Assembly: GCA_928212115.1 (NCBI GenBank)
Contig: CAKMRJ010005523.1
Span: 142,065,868 to 142,129,867, forward strand
Origin: Lactuca virosa
Taxonomy: Eukaryota > Streptophyta > Magnoliopsida > Asterales > Asteraceae
Length of the DNA stretch: 64,000 bases
Reading direction: 5' to 3'
Shown in pieces: positions 1 through 11,843 of the stretch. The notes beneath the pieces are model-generated. The model was given only the letters and a program-made list of their open reading frames with translations. It was not told the DNA's origin and searched no databases. Every line of letters starts with the position of its first letter. Within the stretch, counting starts at the first letter, position 1. A program made the translations under genes and the position numbers.

Positions 1-1
1 C

Positions 2-180
2 CTGACTTGCGCCAAACTCAAGGTAGAATACCAGACACCTTCGGGTTTACTACAGCAACCAGAAATATCCGAATGGAAGTGGGAGCGGATAACTATGGAT
101 TTCATAACCAAGTTACCCAGGACAACTGGTGGTCATGACACCATTTGGATAATCGTCGACAGATTAATCAAGTTCGCGCA
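2..180 (+). pseudogene. Element A integrase, first fragment (zinc-finger end and start of the catalytic core)
   Basis: Translation from base 2 begins [11 protein letters not shown] (end of the HHCC zinc-binding domain) and runs into the core with [11 protein letters not shown], whose first D is the first catalytic aspartate. It then reads [13 protein letters not shown] and is cut at the insertion of element B. Bases 176-180 (gcgca) are the left target duplication of B. The frame is open in this stretch but the gene cannot be functional. Confidence 0.85.
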
Positions 181-679
181 CGTGAAATCTCCAAATTCAC
201 GGTCATTTAAAAAATTTTATTTATGCTTATTTTAAAATCAGAGTAACCTTTTAAAGAAAAGTGTTGCGCAATTTGTTCCCGAAAAAACATGATAAATATG
301 TTATCAAAGCATTTCCTAAGAAATGTATTTTATTCATTTTAAGACTTTGGGATGTCATCGTCAATACAGAAACATAACCATAAACAGACCTCGCATTCAA
401 TTACACTAGTGATCTACATCTCCTTAATCTCTCGGTGTAATGTAGCTTCATATCGACACCTGTGATACAAATAAACCGAGTGGGTCAGGTTGGGAAACCT
501 GGTGAGTACATAGGGTTTTCAACCCACAATAATATAGTTATTATGTTTCATCATCAAAAAATTAACCCATTTACCCATCCCCATTATCTTCTTTATTGTT
601 AAGTATCTTCTCAATTAATCATCTACTCCTCATTATTTATTCCTAAGGATTGTCCTAAGGAATAGGCACGAAGTTCATC

Positions 680-768
680 GTCGCCAGGGTTTATATAACA
701 GGCACTAAGTCCATAGTCACCAGGGTTTATATAACAGGCACTAAGTCCATAGTTGCCAGGGTTTATCT
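680..768. repeat. 36-bp minisatellite in the LTR of element B
   Basis: About 2.5 tandem copies of a 36-bp unit containing gccagggtttatataacagg followed by cactaagtccatagt. The same array is in the other LTR at about 5993-6080, so it was present in the inserted copy. Confidence 0.8.
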
Positions 769-1660
769 CATTTATTGATAGTATTATTTTCGAGAGTCCA
801 CTCGCAATACATGTCAATGGGTTTTTAGAGTACACCGGGTGAACATCTCATTCACAACACCTACAGGTTGCGAGCCTGCTGGTGTTCCACCGGACTATCT
901 AAAATAGTCCGTGGTTGTCATCCATACTCTGCTAGATGACGACGCCAACGCTTGGGTAAAGGCTTCTCTCATTTTTCGCCTCTCACCCTCATCTCATGAT
1001 CTATTTCACCTTTCATTTCATCATCCAACTCATCTTTCATCTACCCATCTTTACCCCTTGTAATTTATAGATATAAAATACGTATACAGTTTAAATCATT
1101 TAAAACATGTATAATAGTGTTCATCCAGCATAGAAAACAAGTATACAAATAATATGCACACATAGCACGTAATTTATATAAAATATTTCATATCTATGTG
1201 TAAGATGAAAGTAACTATGCACTTACTTGTTAAAGTGATGATTCCAAACTCGGGAAGCGCTTCGTTTTAACGATTCAATTTTCCTTCGACGAAACCTAGC
1301 GTTATTATCGCTAAGTTTTAGTCTAATCTTTATTGCGACTAATTATTAGTCTAGATTCATCATTAACTCAAAGTCTACTTCATGATCTATCAAGTAAGGA
1401 ACAACCAGGTAGGATCATATCGAAGGTAGGGTCCGTTTGGTAGACGAAGTATACTGTTTGGAAATCTCACTTTAAACACCTCACTAAATCATAGCCTAGA
1501 CATCGTCCCTGTAAGTAGATCAATCAGTATAACGACTTTGAATCACTGATAAATTTTATTTATAGGTTCATAATAACGATATTATAAGTTATATTTAAAG
1601 TAGGGTAGCATAACTTACTTAGTTAGAAGTCGGGCTCTGCAGGGGCAGAACTTCGTCGCT

Positions 1661-1681
1661 GAATCTTTCTAAGAAAGATTC
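1661..1681. repeat. 21-bp perfect palindrome with a heat-shock-element-like core (copy 1)
   Basis: Ten-base arms GAATCTTTCT and AGAAAGATTC flank one base. The centre reads TTCTAAGAA, matching the TTC-nn-GAA core of plant heat-shock elements. The other LTR has the identical site at 6974-6994. A regulatory role is inference. Confidence 0.6.
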
Positions 1682-1992
1682 TTACAGCGCTTCAGTGCTC
1701 ACCGTACTATACTAAAAACTACAGAAAGGGAAGTCGAATCACGATCCAAAATGCTCGGGGGATAAGAAGAGAAAGGCTCTTGAATCAAGATAATGGTGCA
1801 AGAAATATGAGAGCCTAGACGCTCTTATTTATTGTAATTGAATTTTCAAAAACCACCCTCTATATTTACTTAAATGACTAAACACCCCTTTCTAATACTA
1901 TTTTAAATAGATTTAATGATATTTGTACTAAACTAATGTCAAAAGTACTCAACATTAGTCTTATAACGAGCGCATCGTCGATACCTTTCTAA

Positions 1993-2105
<113 letters not shown>

Positions 2106-2545
2106 ATATACACTTTATTTTAATACGTAAATGTGTTATTGAAATTTATAACTCGTTCATACGCACTCCGTTTTTTACGTTCTTTATATCCACACGTAGT
2201 TATCGACGAGATCTACAACTTTCGTTTAGACTCCGTCGGCTAATTTTGAATTTATAGTTTTTTTTTTCCATATTTTTATAAAATTAAATAATTTTGCTAA
2301 AATCATAACTCTCTCGTACGGACTCCGTTTTCGGCATTCTTTTTCTCAAAATTCCTATTTTAAGGAGTACTACGATTTTCATTTTGGTCGAATTAGCTAA
2401 AAGTCAACCATTCTCTTCGTAACTTTTTACGTCATATATTCGTTGTGCGCAGCTGACTTTTATATCTTATAAAAATCATATCTAATTCATACGGATTCGG
2501 ATTTCAACGAAATTTATATTTTAGGGATCGGGAGGACGTATACTT

Positions 2546-2550
<5 letters not shown>

Positions 2551-2612
<62 letters not shown>
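2551..2612. repeat. (TA)n microsatellite
   Basis: Pure TA repeat of about 60 bases in the left LTR of B. The allele in the right LTR at 7782-7860 is longer. Confidence 0.95.
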
Positions 2613-2615
<3 letters not shown>

Positions 2616-2860
2616 TCGGCACACTTATTTTTACGATTTACGGACGATTCGACTGATTTTTCCTATTTTATTATATTATAATAATCATGAAACATATAAT
2701 ATTTAATTAATTATTCTTTATTACGTCAAATAGGTTACAATTGTTAACCCTAACTATTACTTTGGTTAAGATTAGTTATCCTAGATAATCTTCTATTAAA
2801 AAAATCATTTTTTACGATTATTATATCTTAATTGACTGGCACGAATGTGCGGGTGTTACA

Positions 2861-2877
2861 ATTATCTCCCCCTTAGG
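2861..2877 (-). other. Element B polypurine tract
   Basis: In minus sense the sequence is cctaagggggagataat, directly before the TGTAACACCC start of the 3' LTR. This is the usual position and composition of a plus-strand priming site. Confidence 0.85.
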
Positions 2878-3840
2878 ATGATTACGTCCCAGAATCATAA
2901 AAAAATTAGGGCTTCTATAATGACTCCGTTCTTTTCCTTTCCATCCTAGGTGGTAATCGTAACTCTTATGTCCTTTCAAATAAGTATATAACTCTAGGAC
3001 TCCTGGACTGTTGGCGGTGCGCAATCTTGCACCCGCTCTTTATCCTATGTTGGACTTTCAATCTTAACCTTCGAGTTACAAACTCAGTCCTTATTGGAAA
3101 CTCCTGCACTTTCTTAAAAAGACTTAAATTAAGATAAGTTCTTTACTTCTATTACCGTAACATACCGATGGGACATGTTCTAATGAGATCTCGTCGTATG
3201 ATGCAATTCTTAGACTCAGGTATTTTAGAGTCAAATTCCAGAACAGAATCTACCTTCCTTAATGTTCTAACGTGATATAATCACATTCTAGCATGTAGCA
3301 CATCTAGCTACAAGCTTCTTACCTTAACAACAATTGTGATACTTCTATTGATCGCTTCGATGATCTTTGACTTCAATCTTCTGACTTAAGTCAGACGCTA
3401 CATCGATCTTGGTACTTTGAACCACGTAACATATTCATCTTAGTCGGACTCGATTTGATATGACCACTAGGGTCGGATTAACAATCATCTTCTTATTCAT
3501 TACCGAAACGATGGTAACGATAGACATGAACAAAACGGAATCAATTACTAGCTTCTTGGTAACCTTGTGACTTTCCCTGATCCAAGTGCGAGTCCTGTGC
3601 TTCTGGTAGTATAGGCCTCTACTACCGTTCACAATTACTCACACTCGTCCCAAGTATTACCTCGCAATTTTCCAAGTCACCATACAATTATTTCACATAA
3701 TCATTTAACACATCAGATAACAAAATCAAGGTTTTATATTATTTCTTGAAACGGTTACATAGATGTCCAGGTTCAACCTATACTATTCCTCTAATAGGAT
3801 ACACCATGTGATATTATCCACATGGTTACTTCATAGATCC
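2878..3840 (-). other. Element B interior downstream of gag: non-coding
   Basis: About 960 bases between the gag stop and the polypurine tract with no pol-like frame. The small minus frames here (for example 3435-3632) match no recognised domain. The stretch contains the conserved 22-bp hairpin at 3605-3626. Confidence 0.7.
3605..3626 (-). ncRNA. Conserved hairpin with self-complementary GGCC loop (copy in element B)
   Basis: GGTAGTA pairs with TACTACC over 7 bp and encloses the 8-nt loop TAGGCCTC, which holds the palindrome AGGCCT. The same structure, with similar flanks, is in remnant F (45835-45856) and in the 5' leader of element H (54529-54550). The stem and loop are seen directly. Function as a retrotransposon RNA dimerisation or packaging signal is inference. 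Confidence 0.6.
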
Positions 3841-5080
3841 TTATTCCTGATCCCTTGCATTGACACCTGCTTCCTCAAGGATCATTTGGAATGCTCTTGC
3901 CTTTGGCTTTAGTGGCACATTTGGTCTTGCTGCTTCATTTTTCTTTGGATAGTCCCTTGAAATGTGCCCTTCTTCATTACATTCGTAGCACACCCTCTTG
4001 TTAGATGCACACTCGTTGGCGTAACGCCCTGTCATTTGTAGCAAGTCACCTCCTCACTACATTTCCCGAAGTGTTTCTTTTTACACTTCTCACACCACTT
4101 AGCTTCATTCCCTCCTCCTCCAAACTTCCTTGAACCATACTTGGTCTTCTTGTTAGACCTTGCAGATCCCTCTAACTTCCTCTTTTCACCAACCTCAACC
4201 TTGCTGGCGGCTCTTCCCTTGATCATCTCCTCAACAACCTTGGCAGCCCAGATAGCTGCCTCCAAGGTAGGTTCCTGACGTACTGGCACCGCGTACTCCC
4301 ATGGAAGTCCCTTTCCCTACTTGTCGATTTTCGTCAGTTCGTCTGGGACAATACGCAAGGCAAACTCCATTTTTTCCGTGAAGTTATTGGTGTATTCATC
4401 GATGGACATGCTTCCCTTCTTCAATGTCAGAAATTGGTTCTCTAGCTCTAGTACATTTTGGGCCGAGCAGTACTTGCACTTGAAGTGTACTAAAAACACT
4501 ACCCGAGTCAGTTGCAGGGGCTCATTGCGACTCGAAGTCTTCCCCAGAGTGTTCCACCAACGAACAGCGCTACCTCTGAACTAACGCACTTCAAATGTGT
4601 TTTGTAGGTTGCCTTTGCAACCACATGTTATGAAGGCCAACTCCATCTCCGAGATCCAGTCCATAACTCCAATCGAATCTTCTTTCCCAGTGAAAGTCGA
4701 TGGCTTGCAAGTAGTGAAGTCCTTATACTTGCAGCCGTTCCTCTCGACTCCGTCGTCTTGGTTGTTCCTCCTAACCACTGGCGGTTCAGCTTGACCAACA
4801 GTCCTACTATAATTCCATTCTTCCGACTATCCGTCATTCAGTTCGGGTTGTTCAATAGGCATCGTAGGTTCATCCCGATTCTGTTGAAGTAACCGCCTTA
4901 TTTCCTCCATTTTATGATCCAACATCATCTGGATCATTGTTTGCACTCCTGCCATCGTGATTGGCTCAGGTGAAGCTGCTACCACTGGTACTTGCTCAAT
5001 CACTTGGGGGGGTTGAGGCTGCTGATTCTTGTTTCCTTTCGTGTTTCCAACTCCGCTTCGGGTTCTTGCTATTTTGATCT
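3841..5080 (-). pseudogene. Element B gag (nucleocapsid-bearing), degraded
   Basis: Minus-strand frames in succession: an N-terminal Gln/Pro-rich part (about 5080-4850) with an LDHKMEEIRRLLQQ helix, then a capsid part over 4837-4317 (PSTFTGKEDSIGVMDWISEME and LTLKKGSMSIDEYTNNF, typical of the Retrotrans_gag domain), then a basic linker, and a single CCHC knuckle CYECNEEGHISRDYP at the C-terminus (about 3985-3940). The knuckle has CX2CX4H but Y where the last C should be. Several stops and frameshifts break it. A basic CEKCKKKHFGKC motif precedes the knuckle. There is no pol after it. Confidence 0.8.
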
Positions 5081-5480
5081 ATACACCAAATCAGACGTTC
5101 GGTGTGTAACGACGCGAATTAAGATAGGAAAGCTTTATTTACGATAGGCGTATAAATCTCCTTATCACTCTGAAAAGTTACATGTCAGTTCTAATACAGT
5201 AATTAAATGTTTAGAAATCTGAACACATAAAATTTCCAGATCTGGACGGCAATAGACCATAGATCCGATCAAATAATATCATATAAGGCATGTTTATATC
5301 TATAACATAAATCAATGAGAATATAATAGCATTTTAGGCATATTTCCTAAAATAATCTAGTGCTCGTGTCTATTCAGGCATACATCCTAAATATAGCAGA
5401 CACTCACCTCACAATCATCGCATATCATTCTAAGTTTAAGTCTAAAAATTTCCTAAAATTCCTAGTTCGTGTAAACTAAT

Positions 5481-5492
5481 GCTCTGATACCA
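5481..5492 (-). other. Element B primer-binding site (initiator tRNA-Met type)
   Basis: In minus sense TGGTATCAGAGC lies two bases after the end of the 5' LTR (5495). This is the standard plant LTR-element PBS complementary to the 3' end of initiator Met tRNA. Confidence 0.9.
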
Positions 5493-6973
5493 ACTGTGAC
5501 ATCCCCAAATTCATGGTCATTTTAAAAATTTTATTTACGCTTATGTTAAAATCAGAATAACCTTTTAAAGAAAAGTGTTGCGGTCTTTGTTCCCAAAATA
5601 ACATGATAAATATGTAATCAAAGCATTTCCTAAGAAATGTATTTTATTCATTTTAAAACTTTGGGATGTCATCGTCAATACAGAAACATAAGCATAAACA
5701 GACCTTACATTCATTTACCCTAGTGATCTACATCTGCTTAATCTTTCAGTGTAATGTAGCTTCATATCGACACCTGTGATACAAATAACTGAGTGGGTCA
5801 GGTTGGGAAACCTGGTGAGTACATAGGGTTTTCAACCCACAATAATATAGTTATTATGTTTCATCATCAAACAATTAACCCATTTACCGATCCCCGTTAT
5901 CTTCTTTATTCTTAAGTATCTTCTCTATGAATCATCTACTCCTCATTATTTATTCCTAAGGATTGTCCTAAGGAATAGGCACGAAGTCCATCGTCGCCAG
6001 GGTTTATATAATAGACACTAAGTCCATAGTCGCCAGGGTTTATATAACAGGCACTAAGTCCATAGTTGCCAGGGTTTATCTCATTTATTGATAGTATTAT
6101 TTTCGAGAGTCCACTCGCAATACATGTCAATGGGTTTTTAGAGTACACCGGGTGAATGTCTCGTTCACAACACCTACAGGTTGCGAGCCTGCTGGTGTTC
6201 CACCGGACTATCTAAAATAGTCCGTGGTTGTCATCCATACTCTGCTAGATGACGACGCCAACGCTTGGGTAAAGGCTTCTCTCATTTTTCGCCTCTCACC
6301 CTCATCTCATGATCTATTTCACCTTTCATTTCATCATCCAACTCATCTTTCATCTACCCATCTTTACCCCTTGTAATTTATAGATATAAAATACGTATAC
6401 AGTTTAAATCATTTAAAACATGTATAATAGTGTTCATCCAGCATAGAAAACAAGTATACAAATAATATGCACACATAGCACGTAATTTATATAAAATATT
6501 TCATATCTATGTGTAAGATGAAAGTAACTATGCACTTACTTGTTAAAGTGATGATTCCAAACTCGGGAAGCGCTTCGTTTTAACGATTCAATTTTCCTTC
6601 GACGAAACCTAGCGTTATTATCGCTAAGTTTTAGTCTAATCTTTATTGCGACTAATTATTAGTCTAGATTCATCATTAACTCAAAGTCTACTTCATGATC
6701 TATCAAGTAAGGAACAACCAGGTAGGATCATATCGAAGGTAGGGTCCGTTTGGTAGACGAAGTATACTGTTTGGAAATCTCACTTTAAACACCTCACTAA
6801 ATCATAGCCTAGACATCGTCCCTGTAAGTAGATCAATCAGTATAACGACTTTGAATCACTGATAAATTTTATTTATAGGTTCATAATAACGATATTATAA
6901 GTTATATTTAAAGTAGGGTAGCATAACTTACTTAGTTAGAAGTCGGGCTCTGCAGGGGCAGAACTTCGTCGCT

Positions 6974-6994
6974 GAATCTTTCTAAGAAAGATTC
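6974..6994. repeat. 21-bp perfect palindrome with a heat-shock-element-like core (copy 2)
   Basis: Identical to the copy at 1661-1681, with TTCTAAGAA at its centre. In the 5' LTR it lies about 1.1 kb from the LTR start, where it could act on the element's promoter. Confidence 0.6.
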
Positions 6995-7779
6995 TTGCAG
7001 CGCTTCAGTGCTCACCGTACTATACTAAAAACTACAGAAAGGGAAGTCGAATCACTATCCAAAATGCTCGGGGGATAAGAAGAGAAAGGCTCTTGAATCA
7101 AGATAATGGTGCAAGAAATATGAGAGCCTAGACGCTCTTATTTATTGTAATTGAATTTTCAAAAACCACCCTCTATATTTACTTAAATGACTAAACACCC
7201 ATTTATAATACTATTTAAATACATTTAATGATATTTTTACTAAACTAATGTAGAAAGTACTCAACACTAGTCTTATAACGACCGCATCGTCGATACCTTT
7301 CTAATGATATATACATATGTATATATATGTATATGTATATATGATTTACACTTTATTTTACTATGTAAATGTGCTATTAAAAATTATAACTCATTCATAT
7401 GAACTCTGTTTTTGACGTTCATTATATCCACGCGTAGCTATCGACGAGATCTACAACTTTCGTTTAGACTCCGTCGGCTAATTTTGAATTTATAGTTTTT
7501 GTCCATATTTTTATAAAATTAAATAATTTTGCTAAAATCATAACTCTCTCGTACGGACTCCGTTTTTGGCATTCTTTTTATCAAAATTCCTATTTTAAGG
7601 AGTACTACGATTTTCATTTTTGTCGTATTAGCTAAAAGTGAACCATTTTCTTCGTAGCTTTTTACGTCACACATTCGTTGTGCGCGGCTGCTTTTATATC
7701 TTATAAAAATCATATCTAATTCATACGGATTCGGATTTCGACGAAATTTATATTTTCGGGATCGGGACGACGTATACTT

Positions 7780-7781
<2 letters not shown>

Positions 7782-7860
<79 letters not shown>
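7782..7860. repeat. (TA)n microsatellite
   Basis: About 79 bases of pure TA repeat in the right LTR of B, homologous to the shorter tract at 2551-2612. Confidence 0.95.
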
Positions 7861-7863
<3 letters not shown>

Positions 7864-8111
7864 TTGGCGCACTTATTTTTACGATTTACGGACGATTTCA
7901 CTGATTTTTCCTATTTTATTATATTTTAATAATCATGAAACATATAATATTCAAATAATTATTCTTTATTACGTCAAATAGGTTACAATTGTTAACCCTA
8001 ACTATTAATTTGGTTAAGATTATTTATCTTAGATAATCTTCTATAAAAAGTCCTTTTTAACGTTTATTATATCTTAATTGACTAGCCCGAATCTGCGGGT
8101 GTTACAGCGCG

Positions 8112-9100
8112 CTTCCTGCCAATAAAGGAAACTGAAAAATGGAGATATTAACAAGGACGTACATTAAAGAGATAGTACGATTGCATGGTGTGCCAATATC
8201 CATTATCTCTGACCGAGATAGTAGATTTACCTTGCGGTTTTGGCAATCATTGCAAAAATCCTTGGGAACTAAACTCGACATGAGTATAGCGTACCATCTC
8301 CAGACTGATGGGCAAAGCGAGAGAACCATACAAATGTTGGAAGACATGTTGAGAGCTTGTGTGATAGATTTTGGTAAAGCTTGGGATACCCATTTACCAC
8401 TCGTCGAATTCTCATACAACAATAGTTATCACACTAGGATCAAAGTTGCTCCATTTGAAGCCCTCTATGCTCGTAAGTATAGATCCCCTTTGTGCTGGGC
8501 TGAAGTGGGTGATACGCAACCTGCAATGAACCAAGTACCCGACAACACTCTAACCGGTCTCGAGATCATTCGAGAAACAACAGAGAAGATCGTCCAAATC
8601 CGGGAGCGACTGAAGCTTCTAGAGACAGACAAAAGAGTTATGCGGACAAACGACAAAAACCCTTGGAATTTCAGGTTGGTGACCGCGTCCTGCTAAACGT
8701 CTCGCCCTAGAAAGGAATGATATGTTTTCGCAAACATGGAAAATTAAATCCAAGGTACATCGGACCATTCGAGATTCTTGCGAGAATCGGCCCGGTGGCT
8801 TACAAACTCAAACTATCGCATGAACTCAGTAACATACATCCCACTTTTCATGTATCTAATCTAAAGAAGTATCTTTCTGAAGAGACTCTTGTAATCCCAC
8901 TCGATGAAATCGAGTTAAACGAGAGTCTACACTTCATAGAAGAACCAGTGGAGATCATGGATAGGGAGATCAAAAGAAGAAAACAAAGTCGTATACCAAT
9001 AGTGAAGGTTCGCTGGAATGTCAAGTGGTGACTTGAATTCACTTGGGAACGGGAAGATCAAATGAAACAAAAGTACCCACACCTTTTGCCTAGTTCATGA
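8112..9100 (+). pseudogene. Element A integrase, second fragment (core to C-terminal chromodomain-like end)
   Basis: Continues from base 180 after element B. The main open part is 8139-8696: [12 protein letters not shown], then SDRDSRF (second catalytic D) and [11 protein letters not shown] (catalytic E), then [14 protein letters not shown] frameshift near 8690 moves the frame to 8717-9031, which carries the GPFEIL and VHP-like [11 protein letters not shown] segment and the [12 protein letters not shown] chromodomain-like end. A single-base loss near 8130 and a TGA at 9029-9031 also break it. The stop at 9098-9100 is the natural end, followed by the polypurine tract 40 bases on. Confidence 0.85.
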
Positions 9101-9139
9101 GTACCACTGTAGAAACAATTTCGGGATGAAATTCCCTTT

Positions 9140-9152
9140 AATGGGGGGATAA
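9140..9152 (+). other. Element A polypurine tract
   Basis: aatggggggataa directly before the TGTAACAACT start of the 3' LTR. The preceding cgggatgaaattccct is shared with element E in the same place. Confidence 0.85.
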
Positions 9153-9474
9153 TGTAACAACTTGTTATTTTAAGTCAATGTAAGTCAAACTTATTCAAAT
9201 AAAAGTCTAAACTACAACCGTGTATAAGTGAATTAACACCATAACATTTATACAATAAGAACTTTGAATATCATAAGGACATGTTTATAAACTTATTATA
9301 TGAGTATACCTTGGGAAAACATACCTATATAAGTTATATATACTTATATATTGAAAACCATGCATATATATGTTTATATAAGATGTTATGAGTCAACATA
9401 AGTCAAAAGGTGAAGTTAAAATCCAAATTTAACACCTTACATATGAGATTTCGGTTTAGGGAATCTTGGATCAA

Positions 9475-9560
9475 TAGTGTTTTTGGTTTTAAGCATCTAG
9501 GAAAAAGAGTGTTTTCGGTTTTAAGCATCTTTGAGCAAATTGTGTTTTCGGTTTTGGTTC
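9475..9560. repeat. Minisatellite, ~36-bp unit
   Basis: Three imperfect tandem copies built on gtgttttcggttttaagcat, in the LTR of A. A complementary pair, accgaaatc and gatttcggt, follows at 9570-9630. Confidence 0.8.
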
Positions 9561-10198
9561 CTCCACTAGGACCGAAATCATTCACTTCTAGAACCACCAA
9601 GGTGATTTCGGTCATACTAGGACCGAAATCAACATCCTAGTGGCTGAAAACCCCCCATAATATCTAGATATTTTACATATTTAACTTCTCAATGTGATAT
9701 GATCCAGTTACCAATGTAAACATCACCTCAACCTCTTATCTTTACCTTCCTAATTAAGATACGGATTTGGGATCATTCCAATTTCTACTTCCAGTAACCA
9801 TTCACTCCATATTTTGCTCTCAAGATACAAACCCATTTCCTCTCAAAGATTAAAGATCAAACACTCCCTGGAACTTCTTTTCTGCAAGCTAGATCCTTAA
9901 GAAATCATTGTAAGTCCTTATAAACTAGTGTTATTACAATCATATTTATGTCAGATCATAATATTTACACATTATTATGTGTTTCAAACAATTAGGACAC
10001 GATTAGCTTCCCATGTTCTAGCTCAAAGTCACCGTTACTATCATATTAACTAATCGCGACTACATACAAGGTGAGTTCATACCCCTACGTTTCCATGATT
10101 TTTCATTGTTTTAGGGGAGGGGGGATACAAGTATAACACATGGAAATCTTGTGTTAATATCTAAATGATTTCAAATATTGTCAATCGCTGTCGTTATT

Positions 10199-10208
10199 AT
10201 ATATATAT

Positions 10209-10265
<57 letters not shown>

Positions 10266-10273
10266 TAATATAT

Positions 10274-10315
<42 letters not shown>
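10199..10315. repeat. (TA)n microsatellite, compound
   Basis: About 115 bases of TA repeat interrupted by ata/aaa steps. A second tract of about 54 bases lies at 10436-10489. Confidence 0.95.
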
Positions 10316-10319
<4 letters not shown>

Positions 10320-10431
10320 GATTCAACAGGGCTTAGATATGATTATTTGACTTTATTTTATGTTCCTTGTTCGGTTGTGGGCTTATGGTAAAATCATTTA
10401 TTCGACTGTCTTTTTAATCGTAATTATATAA

Positions 10432-10494
<63 letters not shown>

Positions 10495-10650
10495 TAAGTA
10501 TAAAACTATTTAAACGTGTTAAACAAATATTCTTACAAATTTATTTTACTACCATTCGGACAAAAAATGTTAAATTTCACGAAATATCTTTATCAAGGAT
10601 TTAAGATTTCAAACTTACAAAGTTGTTAATAATACAAGGTTTTCATTTCA

Positions 10651-10855
10651 GTATAACAAACATATAAACTATAATAGGTATAGTTTATGGAACTTATATA
10701 TCATTTTACCAAGTTCAAGATACAATACAGAAAGAAACATATAAACTATAATAGATATAGTTTAAGGATCATATGCACTATATTACCAAGTTTAGAAGAC
10801 ATTGCGGAAAACAAACATATAAACTATAATAAATATAGTTTATGAGATATACATA
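10651..10855. repeat. Triplicated ~77-bp unit, each with an 8-bp-stem hairpin
   Basis: Palindromes with arms AAACTATA and TATAGTTT start at 10667, 10743 and 10821. The spacers between them are similar (caagttcaagata / caagtttagaaga), so this is a diverged tandem triplication. Confidence 0.8.
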
Positions 10856-11843
10856 CAAATACTTATTACAAAAAGGACTTTTCATTATTCTACACGTAAC
10901 CGACAATATAGCTTTGTGAGACATACTTCATGTACTTACCCAAATACCAACAAAAGCCCTGAAATTATAACCAGAGTCTCCTCGAGGGAGAGCGTGACAC
11001 TTGTGTATAGATCTATACGGGACTGACAATCCCACACCTTAACTGTTAGCTACAGTTAGGCCGGAAGGCCTGGGGTGACAAATGTCGTACCGATTCTGAC
11101 GCCTGAATAACGTCGTGTTCAGGCCATCTTAGGCATCAAGCATGGTTATAATAACCCACAATTTGGTGTTGAATAATGCGATTAGTGTAAGAATACATAA
11201 ACAACCTCAGGTATTTTTTATCAAATAATAGAACTACAATACAGTACTTTACATTACAGCTGGTGGAATCCAGGTACTTCGATTTACAGAGTTTTCATAC
11301 AAGAATACATACAGTATACTATTTTCTAGTACATAGAAACTTACATTTCAGAGAAACTTTCATTTTCATTTGGTTTTATTCAACGATAAGACTATGATAT
11401 ACTATTACCGAGTACAACAACATTTACATATTTTGGTTTTTTGGTATTAAGACTACAATTCATTTACAACAGAAAATATAGGATTTTCTGGAAGAACATA
11501 CTTACATTTTCAAAGAACAACAGACAGATTTCAAATACAAACATGCTTATGAACTCACCAACTTAATTGTTGACACTCTTTTCAAAACTACTTGTATTCT
11601 CATGGAATCAGTAAACAGGTACCCACAGGTTTTGAGAAGACGGAGCTTCATTGATTTACGTCTTTTAGTTTTTGCTATACATTTTGGTGTCAAGTAAACA
11701 TTGATTTGAACACAGATGTAAAACTATACTTTATCAATATCATGGTTGTTGTACTTTGATTACTATTATGTAATTGTTGTGATACTGTACATGACGCCAT
11801 CCACCCCCGAACGTTTCTGCCATTCCGGTTTAGGGGTGTGACA

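Larger units (their letters stand above)
5495..8106 (-). repeat. Element B right LTR (5' LTR)
   Basis: Direct repeat of 181-2860 with the same minisatellite (about 5993-6080), hairpin (about 6205-6223) and 21-bp palindrome (6974-6994). Its ends are tgtgacatcc and gtgttaca on the + strand. The repeated IYIYIY reading frames over 7716-7901 are the (TA)n tract at 7782-7860 read as protein and are not genes. Confidence 0.88.
9153..11843 (+). repeat. Element A 3' LTR
   Basis: Begins TGTAACAACT after the polypurine tract and ends GGGTGTGACA. The last ~900 bases resemble the LTR of element E (shared ataaccagagtctcct segment and gctacagttag), showing family relationship. It holds a ~36-bp minisatellite (9475-9560), three (TA)n tracts and a triplicated hairpin unit (10651-10855). 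Only this one LTR is in the window, so age cannot be judged. The short frames over 9403-9640 are the minisatellite in translation. Confidence 0.82.

Noticed and set aside
623..835. Minus-strand frame with repeated NPGDYGLSACYI, also present at 5936-6148
   Set aside because: It is the 36-bp minisatellite of the LTR of B. Unit length is a multiple of three, so the frame stays open by chance. No start context or domain.
7519..7901. Minus-strand frames with long IYIYIY runs, up to 117 codons
   Set aside because: They are the (TA)n microsatellite at 7782-7860 read as protein, with LTR sequence on either side.
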